NCBI RefSeq assembly: GCF_032271945.1 | Contig: NZ_CP130319.1 | Location: forward strand, 3,491,001 to 3,555,000 | DNA from: Paenibacillus sp. MBLB1832 | Lineage (GTDB): Bacteria; Bacillota; Bacilli; Paenibacillales; NBRC-103111 | DNA length: 64,000 nucleotides | Direction of reading: 5' to 3' | Shown here: one piece after another, positions 51,924 to 61,608 of the stretch | How the letters are laid out: each line of letters starts with the position of its first letter | Position numbering within the stretch: the first letter of the stretch is position 1 | Position numbers and translations under genes: made by a program | Notes under the pieces: model-generated | What the model was told of the DNA's origin: nothing | The model's input: the letters and a program-made list of their open reading frames with translations, nothing else | Database searches by the model: none

Positions 51924-52889
51924 TCAAGCGCTCCCTCGCTGTTCAACTCCGATATGATGCACACACTGAATGAATCGTACGGTTTGGGTGCGGGCGTTCA
52001 TCACGACTGAGTGCGTTTGAGCCCGGCCGCTCCAGTCATATTTGACGCCGTTCAAGAAATCACCAGGGGTAACGCCTGTCGCTGCGAATATAATGTCCGA
52101 ATCGCCAACAAGATCGCGCATATGAAGCACTTTGGAAGGATCGGCGACACCCATTTGCTGGCAGCGGAGCACTTCTTGGTCATTTTCAGGCAGGAGTCGG
52201 CCTTGCAATTCGCCACCCATGCATTTCAGTGCTGCAGCAGCCAGTACACCTTCAGGCGCTCCGCCTGATCCCACATGCAGATCCACACCAGTCTCAGGGA
52301 AGGCAACCGCCATTGCACCTGCGACATCGCCGTCGCTGAGCAAATAAATTTTCACCCCAAGTGAGCGAAGTGTCTGGATGTGCGCTGCATGCCGGTTACG
52401 GTCGAGGATTGAGACGGTGAGGTCTGTTACTTTTTTCTGCAAAAGCTGGGCAGCTTTTTGTATCGTTACCTCTAGCGGATCCTCCAAGCTAAGTTTTCCT
52501 GCCAAAAGGGGACCGACCGCCAGCTTCGCCATATACATATCTGGTGCGTGCAGCAAATTCCCTTTCTCTGCGATAGCGACAACCGAAAGCGCATTGTTGC
52601 GGCCGCTCGCCACGATTTCCGTTCCCTCCAGCGGATCAACAGCAACATCAAACTCAGCGCCAGTCCCGCTGCCCACTTCTTCCCCAATATAAAGCATGGG
52701 AGCTTCATCCATTTCTCCTTCGCCAATGACGACAGTCCCGCGAAAAGGAACCGTTCGAAACACCTCACGCATGGCAGCAGTCGCAGCTCCGTCAGCGTCA
52801 TTCTTGTTTCCTTTGCCCGTCCAGCTCGCTGAGGCGATTGCTGCCGCTTCTGTCACTCTCACAATTTCCAATGACAAATCTCGATGCAT
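51924..52889 (-). CDS. glpX: class II fructose-1,6-bisphosphatase
   Basis: Gluconeogenic FBPase of 321 residues. The metal and catalytic motifs of GlpX are clear: GKGNKNDADGAA, GEGEMDEAPMLY and the class II signature DPLEGTEIVASGRNNALSV. ATG 52889 follows AGGAGG; the frame is open 14 codons upstream without a site. Last gene of ccpN-ppsR-glpX. Confidence 0.93.
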   Translation of the reverse strand: MHRDLSLEIVRVTEAAAIASASWTGKGNKNDADGAATAAMREVFRTVPFRGTVVIGEGEMDEAPMLYIGEEVGSGTGAEFDVAVDPLEGTEIVASGRNNALSVVAIAEKGNLLHAPDMYMAKLAVGPLLAGKLSLEDPLEVTIQKAAQLLQKKVTDLTVSILDRNRHAAHIQTLRSLGVKIYLLSDGDVAGAMAVAFPETGVDLHVGSGGAPEGVLAAAALKCMGGELQGRLLPENDQEVLRCQQMGVADPSKVLHMRDLVGDSDIIFAATGVTPGDFLNGVKYDWSGRAQTHSVVMNARTQTVRFIQCVHHIGVEQRGSA

Positions 52890-52935
52890 ACACATTCCTC
52901 CTTTTTGATTTAAGGTATCGTTTCCAGTCATTGCG

Positions 52936-53739
52936 TTAAGCTCGTTCTGCTAAAATGAGGCCCGCTGTTTCCTCGATGGCTTTCTCGGTCACATCAATGA
53001 TTCTACAGCCCAGTTCACGGTACAGTCTGAGGGCAAAAGCGATTTCTTCCTCCACACGCTCATGTGTCGCGTATTTGGCGCCGAATGGAAGTCCGACTGC
53101 TTTCAGTCGTTCTGTTCGAATGCGGATTAATTGATCGGGGCTCATAACGAGACCGACCAGTTTCTTAGGATCCAATTCGTAGAGAATAGCCGGCGGTTTC
53201 ACCTCTGGCACCAGTGGATAATTGGAAACCTTGTAGCCTTTATGCGCCAAATAGATGCTCAGCGGTGTTTTCGATGTTCTTGATGGTCCTAGCAGCACAA
53301 TATGGGCTTGTTTCATCGTGCTCGGATCCTTCCCGTCATCACTATTGACGGTAAATTCCACGGCTTCGACCCGTTGAAAATACTGTTCATCCAATTGATA
53401 TAAAAGTCCAACTTTACGACTTGGTGAATCCTTGAACGTATCGATAAAAGCCTGCATCATCGGTCCCATAATATCTATGGCATTCACCTGCAAGCGATTC
53501 GCTTCCTGGCGCATCATCTCCCGCAATTCAGGGAGAACCAGTGTGTAGGCAATGAATCCTTTTACCCGAAAAGCCTCTTCAACAATCGCTCGCACTTCTT
53601 CTTCCGTTCGAATGGACCCGTAACGCTTCACCTGTACCTGACTTGCGCTAAATTGCCGAATCGTTGCTTGTACAACCGTATTGGCCGTTTCACCCACCGC
53701 ATCTGAACAAACGAAAATGGTATGCAGCTTCTCTCCCAT
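52936..53739 (-). CDS. ppsR: PpsR/YqfL regulatory kinase-phosphorylase (DUF299)
   Basis: A 267-residue DUF299 protein with the P-loop LGPSRTSKTPLS (about 151-162). DUF299 proteins phosphorylate or dephosphorylate PPDK or PEP synthase; in B. subtilis the homologue YqfL modulates CcpN. It begins HTIFVCSDAVGETA. Its start is 16 bases after ccpN, and glpX follows, so a gluconeogenic unit. Confidence 0.9.
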   Translation of the reverse strand: MGEKLHTIFVCSDAVGETANTVVQATIRQFSASQVQVKRYGSIRTEEEVRAIVEEAFRVKGFIAYTLVLPELREMMRQEANRLQVNAIDIMGPMMQAFIDTFKDSPSRKVGLLYQLDEQYFQRVEAVEFTVNSDDGKDPSTMKQAHIVLLGPSRTSKTPLSIYLAHKGYKVSNYPLVPEVKPPAILYELDPKKLVGLVMSPDQLIRIRTERLKAVGLPFGAKYATHERVEEEIAFALRLYRELGCRIIDVTEKAIEETAGLILAERA

Positions 53740-53755
53740 GTTTACTCCCCCTGAT

Positions 53756-54388
53756 CTACGTCCCTAGCGCTACATCCAGCAGCAATTTGGTCAAAGTTGT
53801 TTTCGTAATTCGGCCAATGACTTCCAACTGTTCAGAGCCCTCCATTGGCTTCACGACAGGTAAGCTGTCCACTTCATGATGTATGATTTTTCTAGCTGCT
53901 TCCAGCACACTGTCTTCTTGTCTTACAGTAATAATATTCGGTTGCCTCGTCATAACGAGCGATACTGGCATCGTTGATGCGGGTGAATGCCCTAGCGTCA
54001 CCTTCAGTAAATCTTTCCGTGAAACGACGCCTACTAAGGCGCCTTCCATATTCACGATCGTTAGGCTCCCTACATTTTCGAGAAAAAGGGTAACAACCGC
54101 ATCACTGACGGTCACTGTTTCTCTCAGGACGACGGGAATACCCATGACGTCTTTCACCTTCATGTTCTCAATAGCCTTGACTGGCGAGCGAGCGTCGAAG
54201 GCTTCTGTCCCCAAGAAATAACCGACCTTCGGCTTCGCATCAATATGTCGCAGCATGACCAGAACAGCCAAGTCCGATCGAATCGTTGGTCGGCTTACGC
54301 CAAGCAATTCTGCGATTCGATCGCCTGTTATCGGAGCATGCCGACCGACAAGCTCGATGATTTCTAGCTGGCGTGTTGTAAGTTCGAT
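53756..54388 (-). CDS. ccpN: CcpN-like CBS repressor, AUC start
   Basis: A 210-residue repressor of gluconeogenic genes: N-terminal HTH (ELTTRQLEIIELVGRHAP...LLGVSRPTIRSDLAVL) followed by two CBS domains. The HTH is in-frame only if translation begins at 54388, where the codon is ATC, preceded by AGGAGGG at seven bases. An in-frame TAG overlaps the ribosome site, so no ATG, GTG or TTG is possible before the HTH. The next TTG would remove half the HTH. The B. subtilis ccpN-yqfL pair is conserved. Confidence 0.85.
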   Translation of the reverse strand: MELTTRQLEIIELVGRHAPITGDRIAELLGVSRPTIRSDLAVLVMLRHIDAKPKVGYFLGTEAFDARSPVKAIENMKVKDVMGIPVVLRETVTVSDAVVTLFLENVGSLTIVNMEGALVGVVSRKDLLKVTLGHSPASTMPVSLVMTRQPNIITVRQEDSVLEAARKIIHHEVDSLPVVKPMEGSEQLEVIGRITKTTLTKLLLDVALGT

Positions 54389-54433
54389 GATGTTTCCCTC
54401 CTAATGCATGGACCACTGCCATATAGTGTGTTC

Positions 54434-54490
54434 TATTTATTATATATTGTACATTATATAATAAATAAACAACATATTAAATTGTTTATT
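54434..54490. promoter_or_regulatory. large palindromes upstream of ccpN
   Basis: 54434-54467 is a 34-base near-perfect palindrome: arms TATTTATTATATA and its complement around TTGTACAT, one mismatch pair. A second, overlapping inverted repeat AATAAACAA-N9-TTGTTTATT spans 54464-54490. They lie 46-102 bases before the ccpN start and are candidates for autoregulation or another AT-rich-binding regulator. Confidence 0.5.
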
Positions 54491-54589
54491 GCCTATAAAA
54501 CAAATATTTATCACTTATAAAAGAAAATACCCCTTCCACTCGCCTGTTAGGCGTGAAAGCGGTATGGTGGGTGAAGCATCCAAGGGTGC

Positions 54590-54655
54590 TGAGACTCCCA
54601 GATTGGGAGGCTCAGGTGAACTGCGTCCGAGCCTCCCGTTTCGGGAGGCTCGGAT
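54590..54655. repeat. GC-rich block of two hairpins sharing GGGAGGCTC
   Basis: GAGACTCCCA-GATT-GGGAGGCTC (54591-54613) and CGAGCCTCCCG-TTT-CGGGAGGCTCG (54628-54652). The shared nine-mer appears at 54605-54613 and 54643-54651. No T tract follows on the minus strand, so it is not a clear terminator for the EamA gene. It lies in the 296-base gap between ccpN and that gene; nothing else in that gap supports a gene. Confidence 0.5.
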
Positions 54656-54687
54656 ACAGAATGTGCTACTTTCGAGGGACTCGGGTG

Positions 54688-55632
54688 CTACTTCGACGAA
54701 ACGCCGCCCGGTTCAGAAGGTTGAGCGTTGATCTGACGCGTCCGCTTTTTCATAGCAGCGTTCGTCATGTACACACCGAGCACGATGCCGAATGCGCCGA
54801 GCAAATGGTACAGCCGCAAGGATTCGCCCGTAAACGCTGTGGCGAAAATTGCGCTAAACAGCGGAATGAAATTCAGAAAGCCTGCGCAGCGCTGCGGGCC
54901 TGCTAGCTCGATCGCCTTATTCCAGCTGAGAAAGGCGACGATCGAGGCAAATATGCCGACATAGAGCAATCCGCTCATCAGCGACGGGCTCCAACGAACA
55001 TCAGGCGATTTCATCGCCCATTCAATGGCCGAGATTGGCAATAGGAGGAGGAGAGCCACGGCAACTTGTACAAGGAGAAAAGGGCTAGCTGGGAAGCGGC
55101 CCGCAACCCTTTTCATCCCAACCGAATACAACGCCCAGCACAAGATGGCTATAAGCATGTACAAGTCGCCTTTATTGACAGATAGGCGCAGTAACGCAGC
55201 CATATCCCCTCCGCTGATAATCCAGCCCACTCCGATCATGGAGACGAGAATCCCAGGAAGCGCCCGCCAAGCGAGTCCCTCACGCATCACGATCCACGTT
55301 ATGAGCACTACGAAAATCGGCGTAGCTGAGTTCATGAGTGAGGCATTGATCGAGCCGGTGTATTGGACAGCCACATATGTGAATGTATTGAATCCGGCAA
55401 CGCCAGTGATTGAGAGGAACAGCACCATTTTCCAATGTAAAAGGTAATCCTGTCGCAGGCGCCATGCCGTTTTGCCAAAAAAGGGCAGTAAGCATAGAAA
55501 GGCGATGCTCCATCGGCAGGCAGCCAGTGTGATTGGGGGGATGAGGTGAACGAGCGCCTTGCCAGCAACAAAATTGCCGCCCCATATACAAGTTGCCAGC
55601 AGTAATAAGACATAGGGAGATCGTTTTAGCAT
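54688..55632 (-). CDS. EamA/DMT-superfamily transporter
   Basis: A 314-residue transporter of ten helices in two EamA repeats (near 5-140 and 155-295), starting RSPYVLLLLATCIWGGNFVAGKAL. The ATG follows GGAGTACC. The C-terminal tail is short and basic. It lies near ccpN but on the same strand upstream; no functional link. Substrate unknown. Confidence 0.84.
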   Translation of the reverse strand: MLKRSPYVLLLLATCIWGGNFVAGKALVHLIPPITLAACRWSIAFLCLLPFFGKTAWRLRQDYLLHWKMVLFLSITGVAGFNTFTYVAVQYTGSINASLMNSATPIFVVLITWIVMREGLAWRALPGILVSMIGVGWIISGGDMAALLRLSVNKGDLYMLIAILCWALYSVGMKRVAGRFPASPFLLVQVAVALLLLLPISAIEWAMKSPDVRWSPSLMSGLLYVGIFASIVAFLSWNKAIELAGPQRCAGFLNFIPLFSAIFATAFTGESLRLYHLLGAFGIVLGVYMTNAAMKKRTRQINAQPSEPGGVSSK

Positions 55633-55727
55633 AAAATGAGGTACTCCTTCACAGAATCATATCAACCAACTTATCATTGATTCGCAGTCTCATCAAGGAC
55701 TCTCTCTCAAAAGTTATCTGAGATAAT

Positions 55728-56237
55728 TCATTGATCGCCTGCCGCTTCCAGCTCATGCACTTCGCAATAGCAGCCTAGGGGAATCAGTTCGCACAAATAG
55801 CGCAGCATGTTCCCCTTCTCCGTTTCACTTAAAGGCAGCGCAGCGTCATACGTAAAATGGATAATGCTCTGGATCGCATCATATTGTTGGAAGGATAAGC
55901 GTCCTCTAGGAAACTGCCGATGAATCGCTGCGAAAATGCCATATTGATTCAAATTCGGGCGAAGCGCGGCTTGTGTAATATCGACAGGCACTTCATCAAG
56001 CAATGGAACACGATCTGCACGCACGGCGTTATAGGCCTTGACAGTAAACACGACATGCGGGTACAAGTAAGCGTTTGCATATCGTTCCAGATTGAGCGCA
56101 TCATGTCTCGATAACTGCATATCCTCCGTCCAAGCATAGATCGTTGCACGATACTTCGCGCTGGTATAAATTCGGATGTACCTTAAATGGGGGAAGCGGA
56201 GTTTGACCTGTTGTTCTGACCGTAATCGAGTTCCCAC
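55728..56237 (-). CDS. hypothetical protein
   Basis: A 169-residue protein without a recognised domain. GTG 56237 follows AGAGAGGTGAT; the frame is open 22 codons upstream (a hydrophobic stretch) but has no site there. It is followed by no clear terminator. Function unknown. Confidence 0.55.
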   Translation of the reverse strand: MGTRLRSEQQVKLRFPHLRYIRIYTSAKYRATIYAWTEDMQLSRHDALNLERYANAYLYPHVVFTVKAYNAVRADRVPLLDEVPVDITQAALRPNLNQYGIFAAIHRQFPRGRLSFQQYDAIQSIIHFTYDAALPLSETEKGNMLRYLCELIPLGCYCEVHELEAAGDQ

Positions 56238-56292
56238 TAAGATCACCTCTCTCGCTGAAAGCCATTGTGCTATTAGTATATGCGAGCAAATG

Positions 56293-56331
56293 AAAACAGC
56301 CATCCTTTTATGACAAAAGGTTGGCTGTTTA
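56293..56331 (-). terminator. terminator after the catalase gene
   Basis: AAACAGCCA paired with TGGCTGTTT around an inner CCTTTT-TATGA-CAAAAGG stem. It follows the catalase stop on the minus strand. Confidence 0.85.
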
Positions 56332-56336
56332 TTACG

Positions 56337-57788
56337 CTATTCAGGAACGGGAAGACCTAGACCGATGGCAATCCGTCTGCCGTAATCAGGATCTGCTTTG
56401 TAGAAGTGACCAATCTGCCGGAGCTTAATCGCATCCTGCTCTACAGGCTTCATAGCGCCAACGATTGTTTGCACTAGACGCTCTCGTTCTTCTTCACTTA
56501 GCAGTCGATAGAGATCTCCAGGCTGTGTGTAATGATCATGATGATCATACGCAACGCTGTCCGCAGATCCCGTTACATCGAACGCTGCCGGCTTGTAGGC
56601 CGGAGTCTCCGAAGGACCGCCGCCGCTGTTAGGCTCGTAGTATAGTGAGCCGCCGCCATTCTCGTCAGCGCGCATGGCGCCATCGCGCTGGTAGGTGTTG
56701 ACCTCGCTGCGCGGCCGATTGATCGGAAGCGCTTGATGATTCGCCCCGACGCGATAGCGATGCGCGTCACCGTAGGCGAATAGGCGTCCTTGCAGCATTT
56801 TATCCGGCGATGCCTCAATGCCTGGCACGAAGGTGCCAGGCGAGAAGGTCGCCTGCTCGACCTCGGCAAAATAATTGTCCGGATTGCGGTTGAGCACCAT
56901 GCGCCCCACTTCAATCAACGGATAGTCCTTCTGCGACCAGACTTTCGTCACGTCGAATGGGTCGAAGCGATATGTATTCGCATCTTCAAGCGGCATGATC
57001 TGCACACATAGCTTCCAAGCGGGGAAATCCCCCTTCTTGATCGCCTCGAACAGATCCTCCGTATGATAATCCGGATTATCCGCAGCTAACTGCGCAGCGA
57101 CGGCAGGCGCGAGGTTCTGAACGCCTTGCTCGGTTTTGAAATGATACTTCACCCAACACGCTTGGCCTTCGGCATTGACCCACTTGAACGTGTGCGAGCC
57201 AAAGCCATGCATATGTCGAAGTGTTGCTGGAATCCCGCGATCCGACATGAGGATCGTCACTTGATGCAGGGATTCCGGTGATAAGGACCAGAAATCCCAT
57301 ACGGCATTCGGATTTTTCAAATGCGTTTGCGGGTGCCGCTTCTGAGTATGAATGAAATCAGGAAATTTGATCGCATCACGGATGAAAAAGACTGGCGTAT
57401 TGTTGCCAACAAGATCATAGTTGCCTTCATCGGTATAAAATTTCACCGCGAACCCGCGAGGATCCCGCACCGTATCCGCAGAGCCGTTCTCGCCGGCTAC
57501 GGTAGAGAAACGAACGAACAAAGGTGTTTGCTTGCCAATCTCCGCCAGAAAGCTCGCCTTCGTAAACGCTGTCAAGTCATTCGTTACCTCAAAATAACCA
57601 TGCGCGCCCGCACCCTTGGCATGCACAACCCGCTCTGGCACGCGTTCGCGATTGAAATGCGCCAATTTCTCCAAAAGATGTACATCCTGGATTAATGTCG
57701 GGCCGCGGGCACCTGCCGTTTGCGAATTCTGATTATCCCCAACGGGCGCTCCCCAGCTTGTGGTCAGCTTCTTTTTGTCCGTACTCAT
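56337..57788 (-). CDS. katA: monofunctional heme catalase
   Basis: A 483-residue clade-3 type catalase, cytoplasmic, degrading hydrogen peroxide. Catalytic H56 ([16 protein letters not shown]), N129 ([11 protein letters not shown]) and proximal heme ligand Y339 ([14 protein letters not shown]) are all in place. No PerR box was seen upstream by eye. The C-terminal third is visibly GC-rich. Single gene with terminator. Confidence 0.94.
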   Translation of the reverse strand: MSTDKKKLTTSWGAPVGDNQNSQTAGARGPTLIQDVHLLEKLAHFNRERVPERVVHAKGAGAHGYFEVTNDLTAFTKASFLAEIGKQTPLFVRFSTVAGENGSADTVRDPRGFAVKFYTDEGNYDLVGNNTPVFFIRDAIKFPDFIHTQKRHPQTHLKNPNAVWDFWSLSPESLHQVTILMSDRGIPATLRHMHGFGSHTFKWVNAEGQACWVKYHFKTEQGVQNLAPAVAAQLAADNPDYHTEDLFEAIKKGDFPAWKLCVQIMPLEDANTYRFDPFDVTKVWSQKDYPLIEVGRMVLNRNPDNYFAEVEQATFSPGTFVPGIEASPDKMLQGRLFAYGDAHRYRVGANHQALPINRPRSEVNTYQRDGAMRADENGGGSLYYEPNSGGGPSETPAYKPAAFDVTGSADSVAYDHHDHYTQPGDLYRLLSEEERERLVQTIVGAMKPVEQDAIKLRQIGHFYKADPDYGRRIAIGLGLPVPE

Positions 57789-57928
57789 CTCGAGACATCC
57801 ACCTCATTTCGTCAATTCCCTCAACTCAACTATATTCGGGAACTTGGCCTGATATGATAGGGAGCAAGACAAGAAGGCCGCCCCTTAAGGTGATTAAACC
57901 TCTTGGAACGACCTCTTTCGCTGCCTGC

Positions 57929-59479
57929 CTATAGGCCTTTTGCTTTCAAGAAAGCTTGCCATTGCTTCGTCGTTTCGGCATCAATCTTGTCTTGACCTGC
58001 TGCTTTCAGCTTGTCAATGTATTTCTGCAGTTGGTCCGCAGGGTCTACAGCACCTGTTTCAAGTGCAACTTGAAACTCGTTATCTACAGCGGTCACGTTC
58101 GCAACCTCCGATTTGATCGAATCCCTGTTCACATCAAAGCCGTAGGAGACTGGCACCATTGCGCTTTCGTTCAATTGAATCGTTTTCGCCCAAACATCAG
58201 GTGTTTGTGCACCTTTCAAGTAAGCATTAAATTGATTGCCGAACACCCAATCCACATTAGGAGCATAGCCCGAATCCTTGATCGGCTCAATATATTTGTC
58301 ATCCTTCTTCGTGTAATGCTTGCCTTCCATACCATTGGAAATCAGGTTGTATAACACTTTATCCGTATTGAGCAAGTTAATAAACATCAATGCACGCTCT
58401 GGATTTTTGGAAGTTTTGGAGATAACCTGCATAGCGCTCGCGACGCCAGTGAAGTAGGAATCGGAAATAGGTACGTACACAACAGCGTTTCCGCCATTAT
58501 TGACCATTTCATCCACTTCGCCGCCTGGTTTGGTAGTAAACTCGAGACTTACTGCCACTTTTCCTTTTTTCTTGAGATCAACAATGTTTTTCAACAGCGG
58601 AGCATCCTCATTGATATAGCCCGCTTTTGACCAGTTATGCATCGTCGTAAAGAAGTCCTTCTTATTCTGAAGTTGTTGGATTTTCGTGATGGATGTGTAC
58701 GTTTTGTCATCTTTTTTGTACGCGACAGCGAGCCCATCAGCAGCTACCAAATTCGGGTCTGTATATAGGCCCCATGAGTTCTGAGCCATACCGAAAGGAA
58801 TGACATCCTTCTCATTGTCCTTAATCGTTTTCAAGAATGGCTCGATATCTTTGTAAGTTTTAATCGAATTAACATCCAATTTGTACTTATCGACGAATTG
58901 CTTCTGGATGACAAGACTCTTCGTTTTTGCAGCGATTTGATAGACGGGGAAGCCATACACTTTGCCATCGGTCGCTTTCATATCTGGCCAGAATTTATCA
59001 GGAATATTCTTACGAGCTTCAGGCGCATATTTGCTAATCATGGCATCCGTTAACTCCAAGAGTGCGCCCTTATCAATATTCGGTTGATAACTCAGCAGCC
59101 AATATTTAGAACCCCACGCCAAATCGAAAGCCTCACCAGAAGCCATAATGGTATTCATTTTCGGATCATATTCATCAAATGAAAGAGGTTTCAAATCAAT
59201 CGTAGCATTGATCTTGCTCTTTACATATTTGTTAATTTCCTCATTTACCAGAGCTTGATCTTTACCAGGCGGGTTACTAGGATAATAGAATGTCAACTTG
59301 ACTTCGGGCAGTGTACTTGGAGCAGGCGTTGCTGGAGTCGTGGATGCCGTCGTGGTTGGTGTTGTTGCCTTTGGTGAAGTCGTTTCACTTGCTGGATCAG
59401 ATTTGCATCCAGCTAGCACGGTCATACTCAGTAGCATGATAGCTACACTGCTTAGGTACGCTTTTTTTCCTTTTTTCAA
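57929..59479 (-). CDS. sugar ABC transporter substrate-binding lipoprotein
   Basis: A 516-residue family-1 binding protein (LplA-type, polysaccharide or oligosaccharide). Signal peptide KKGKKAYLSSVAIMLLSMTVLAGC ends at lipobox cysteine C25; a Thr/Ala/Pro linker follows. TTG 59479 follows GGAGG; an in-frame ATG 59494 upstream is also possible. It is encoded downstream of two permeases and an AraC sensor. Substrate unknown. Confidence 0.85.
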   Translation of the reverse strand: MKKGKKAYLSSVAIMLLSMTVLAGCKSDPASETTSPKATTPTTTASTTPATPAPSTLPEVKLTFYYPSNPPGKDQALVNEEINKYVKSKINATIDLKPLSFDEYDPKMNTIMASGEAFDLAWGSKYWLLSYQPNIDKGALLELTDAMISKYAPEARKNIPDKFWPDMKATDGKVYGFPVYQIAAKTKSLVIQKQFVDKYKLDVNSIKTYKDIEPFLKTIKDNEKDVIPFGMAQNSWGLYTDPNLVAADGLAVAYKKDDKTYTSITKIQQLQNKKDFFTTMHNWSKAGYINEDAPLLKNIVDLKKKGKVAVSLEFTTKPGGEVDEMVNNGGNAVVYVPISDSYFTGVASAMQVISKTSKNPERALMFINLLNTDKVLYNLISNGMEGKHYTKKDDKYIEPIKDSGYAPNVDWVFGNQFNAYLKGAQTPDVWAKTIQLNESAMVPVSYGFDVNRDSIKSEVANVTAVDNEFQVALETGAVDPADQLQKYIDKLKAAGQDKIDAETTKQWQAFLKAKGL

Positions 59480-59562
59480 CCTACACACCTCCATATTAAT
59501 TACCCCTTGTCTCAATCGAACAACCATCCAACGATCCTTCTAAACGCGCGCCCCACCTCCCC

Positions 59563-60462
59563 TCAGTTCTTTAATGAACCAACCGTAATTCCTTTAATGA
59601 AATATTTCTGGAAAAATGGAAACATCACCATCATCGGTCCACCTGCAACTAAGGCCATTGCCATGCGCACTGATAAGGTTGGGAAATTCGCAAATTGTAA
59701 TTTACTTGCCGTTTCTGCCAAAGGAGAATTAGCTAGAAATTCAATTTGTGACAGAATGCGAACAAGCAGCAGTTGAAGGGGGACATATTTGTTATCATCA
59801 ATAAACAATAGCGCATTAAACCAGTCATTCCAGTAGGCAAATGAGATAAATAAACTGAGTGTCGCCAGTGCGGGTGTCGAGAGCGGCAGGATGATCCGAT
59901 AGAAGATGCGAAACTCGCTAGAGCCATCGATCTTGGCGGACTCAATGATTTCCACCGACATTTTATCCAGGTAACTTTTCATAATGATAATGTTGAACGG
60001 ATTCATCAGAAGCGGAATAATGAGGGCAAGTATGGAATTTTTCAAATGAAGGTACTGGGTCATCAGGATGTAGAACGGAATTGTGCCCCCATTGAATAGC
60101 AAGGTGAAAAAGATATAAAACGTGAGCGGACGATGGTAGCGAAAATCACGTCGAGACATTGGATATGCCGTCAATGTCGTGAAGAGTAGAGATGTCGCTG
60201 TGCCCACCACCGTAATCGCGATGGTAACCCCATACGATTTCAGCCAGATTTCCGGTGATTTCAAAACAATTCGATAGGCTTCCAAGCTAAGCTCTTTGGG
60301 GATAAATCGATATCCGTCGTGAAGTAAACTGTTCTCTGAAGTAAGCGACACCGCAATAACGAGTACAAAAGGGATGATCATGAATAGGCATATGAGCGTA
60401 AAAAACAGATGGATATACCAATTTGACGCTGACTTCACTGGTTTAGCTAAGGCAAGCTCCAT
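59563..60462 (-). CDS. sugar ABC transporter permease, LplC type
   Basis: A 299-residue permease of the MalG/LplC family, six helices, with the EAA loop EIIESAKIDGSSEFRIFYRIILPLSTPAL. It partners the LplB-type permease encoded directly before it (12-base gap) and the lipoprotein after. No ATPase gene lies in the operon; such systems commonly share an MsmX-type ATPase. Confidence 0.88.
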   Translation of the reverse strand: MELALAKPVKSASNWYIHLFFTLICLFMIIPFVLVIAVSLTSENSLLHDGYRFIPKELSLEAYRIVLKSPEIWLKSYGVTIAITVVGTATSLLFTTLTAYPMSRRDFRYHRPLTFYIFFTLLFNGGTIPFYILMTQYLHLKNSILALIIPLLMNPFNIIIMKSYLDKMSVEIIESAKIDGSSEFRIFYRIILPLSTPALATLSLFISFAYWNDWFNALLFIDDNKYVPLQLLLVRILSQIEFLANSPLAETASKLQFANFPTLSVRMAMALVAGGPMMVMFPFFQKYFIKGITVGSLKN

Positions 60463-60473
60463 GGAACTCCTCC

Positions 60474-61418
60474 CTAAAATAGCGCGTTTTCTTCATCGAT
60501 ACGGCGAACTGCTGCATTCGCTGACACAATCGTGATGAGCCCTACCACAGATTGTAGAAAGCCTACCGCCGCCCCTGAGTTGATGTCTCCCAACTTGGAC
60601 AGAGCCCGATACACATACGTATCAATGACGTCTGTCGTTGCCAAATTGGCTCCTGCATTATTCGGTACAAAGTAATGAAGTCCGAAATCTCCTCGAAAAA
60701 TGTTGCCCAAGCCCAAAATAAACACAACGATGATTAAAGGCTTTAAGAGCGGAAGCGTAATGCGGAAAATCATCTGGAGACGTGATGCGCCATCCAGTTT
60801 AGCAGCTTCGTAATAATCTGTATTGATCCCAACAATCCCAGCGTAATAGATCAAAGTTGAGAAACCAACACTTTTCCATACGGCAACCAAAGGAAGAATT
60901 ACTAGCCATGGCGTTGTCTCAAAGTACCATTTATGCGGTGAAAGTCCAATATCTTGCAGCAGGCGATTCAGATAACCACTCTTATGTTCCAAGAAAGCGT
61001 AGGTAATGTAACCAACCAACACAAGGGAAATGAAATAGGGAAGAAATAACGTCGTTTGATACACTTTCACCATACGGCCGCTTACCTCGTATAACATAAT
61101 CGAGAGGACTAGTGCGGCAAGCGTGCCTAAAACGATATAAGTCATGTTGTATAAAAGGGTATTTCGGATGATTCGTATTGCGTCCTGCGATTTAAATAAG
61201 AACTCGAAGTTTTTAAGTCCGACCCATTTGCTTCCCAGAATACCCTGATCATACCGGAAATACTTAAAGGCTAAGATAAGTCCAATCATGGGCAAATACG
61301 CAATGACGAGTTCGAACAAAAAACCTGGCATCGCAAGCAACAGCAGCTCCCTATTTTTTCGCAGGTGTTTGAATTCCTGTAAAAGCCTTCGTTTTCTGAA
61401 AGGTTGTGATGTGGTCAT
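60474..61418 (-). CDS. sugar ABC transporter permease, LplB type
   Basis: A 314-residue permease of the MalF/LplB family, six helices, with the EAA loop YYEAAKLDGASRLQMIFRITLPLLKPL. ATG 61418 follows GGAGGAG; the frame is open 24 codons upstream without a site. First of three transporter genes. Confidence 0.88.
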   Translation of the reverse strand: MTTSQPFRKRRLLQEFKHLRKNRELLLLAMPGFLFELVIAYLPMIGLILAFKYFRYDQGILGSKWVGLKNFEFLFKSQDAIRIIRNTLLYNMTYIVLGTLAALVLSIMLYEVSGRMVKVYQTTLFLPYFISLVLVGYITYAFLEHKSGYLNRLLQDIGLSPHKWYFETTPWLVILPLVAVWKSVGFSTLIYYAGIVGINTDYYEAAKLDGASRLQMIFRITLPLLKPLIIVVFILGLGNIFRGDFGLHYFVPNNAGANLATTDVIDTYVYRALSKLGDINSGAAVGFLQSVVGLITIVSANAAVRRIDEENALF

Positions 61419-61544
61419 TGTGCTCCTCCTCCATATTCGTATCTTGCCACAGATTAAAGCGATTACAAAGCGTACGATATTCGAATTCATGTAAAAATCG
61501 TGTGTACAATAATCGAATTACTCTCTTTTTATGATATACATGCT

Positions 61545-61585
61545 AAAAACCGCCCTCCATTCACCTATTGGTGAAAGAATTGGCG
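61545..61585 (-). terminator. terminator after the AraC sensor gene
   Basis: Minus strand GCCGCCAATTC and TTCACC-AATA-GGTGAA stem, ending GGCGGTTTTTAG. It lies about 25 bases past the AraC stop and may partly insulate the transporter genes. Confidence 0.75.
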
Positions 61586-61608
61586 GCTGGCTAAACCATT
61601 TCTCCAAA

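Noticed and set aside
54580-54610. GGGTGCTGAGA-like stretch resembling a TPP riboswitch
   Set aside because: The rest of the conserved TPP core is absent and no thiamine gene follows.
54553-54906. 117-codon plus-strand frame over the hairpin block
   Set aside because: No ribosome site; overlaps the EamA gene antisense and contains the twin hairpins.
57789-57928. PerR box before the catalase gene
   Set aside because: No TTATAAT-N-ATTATAA-like sequence seen.
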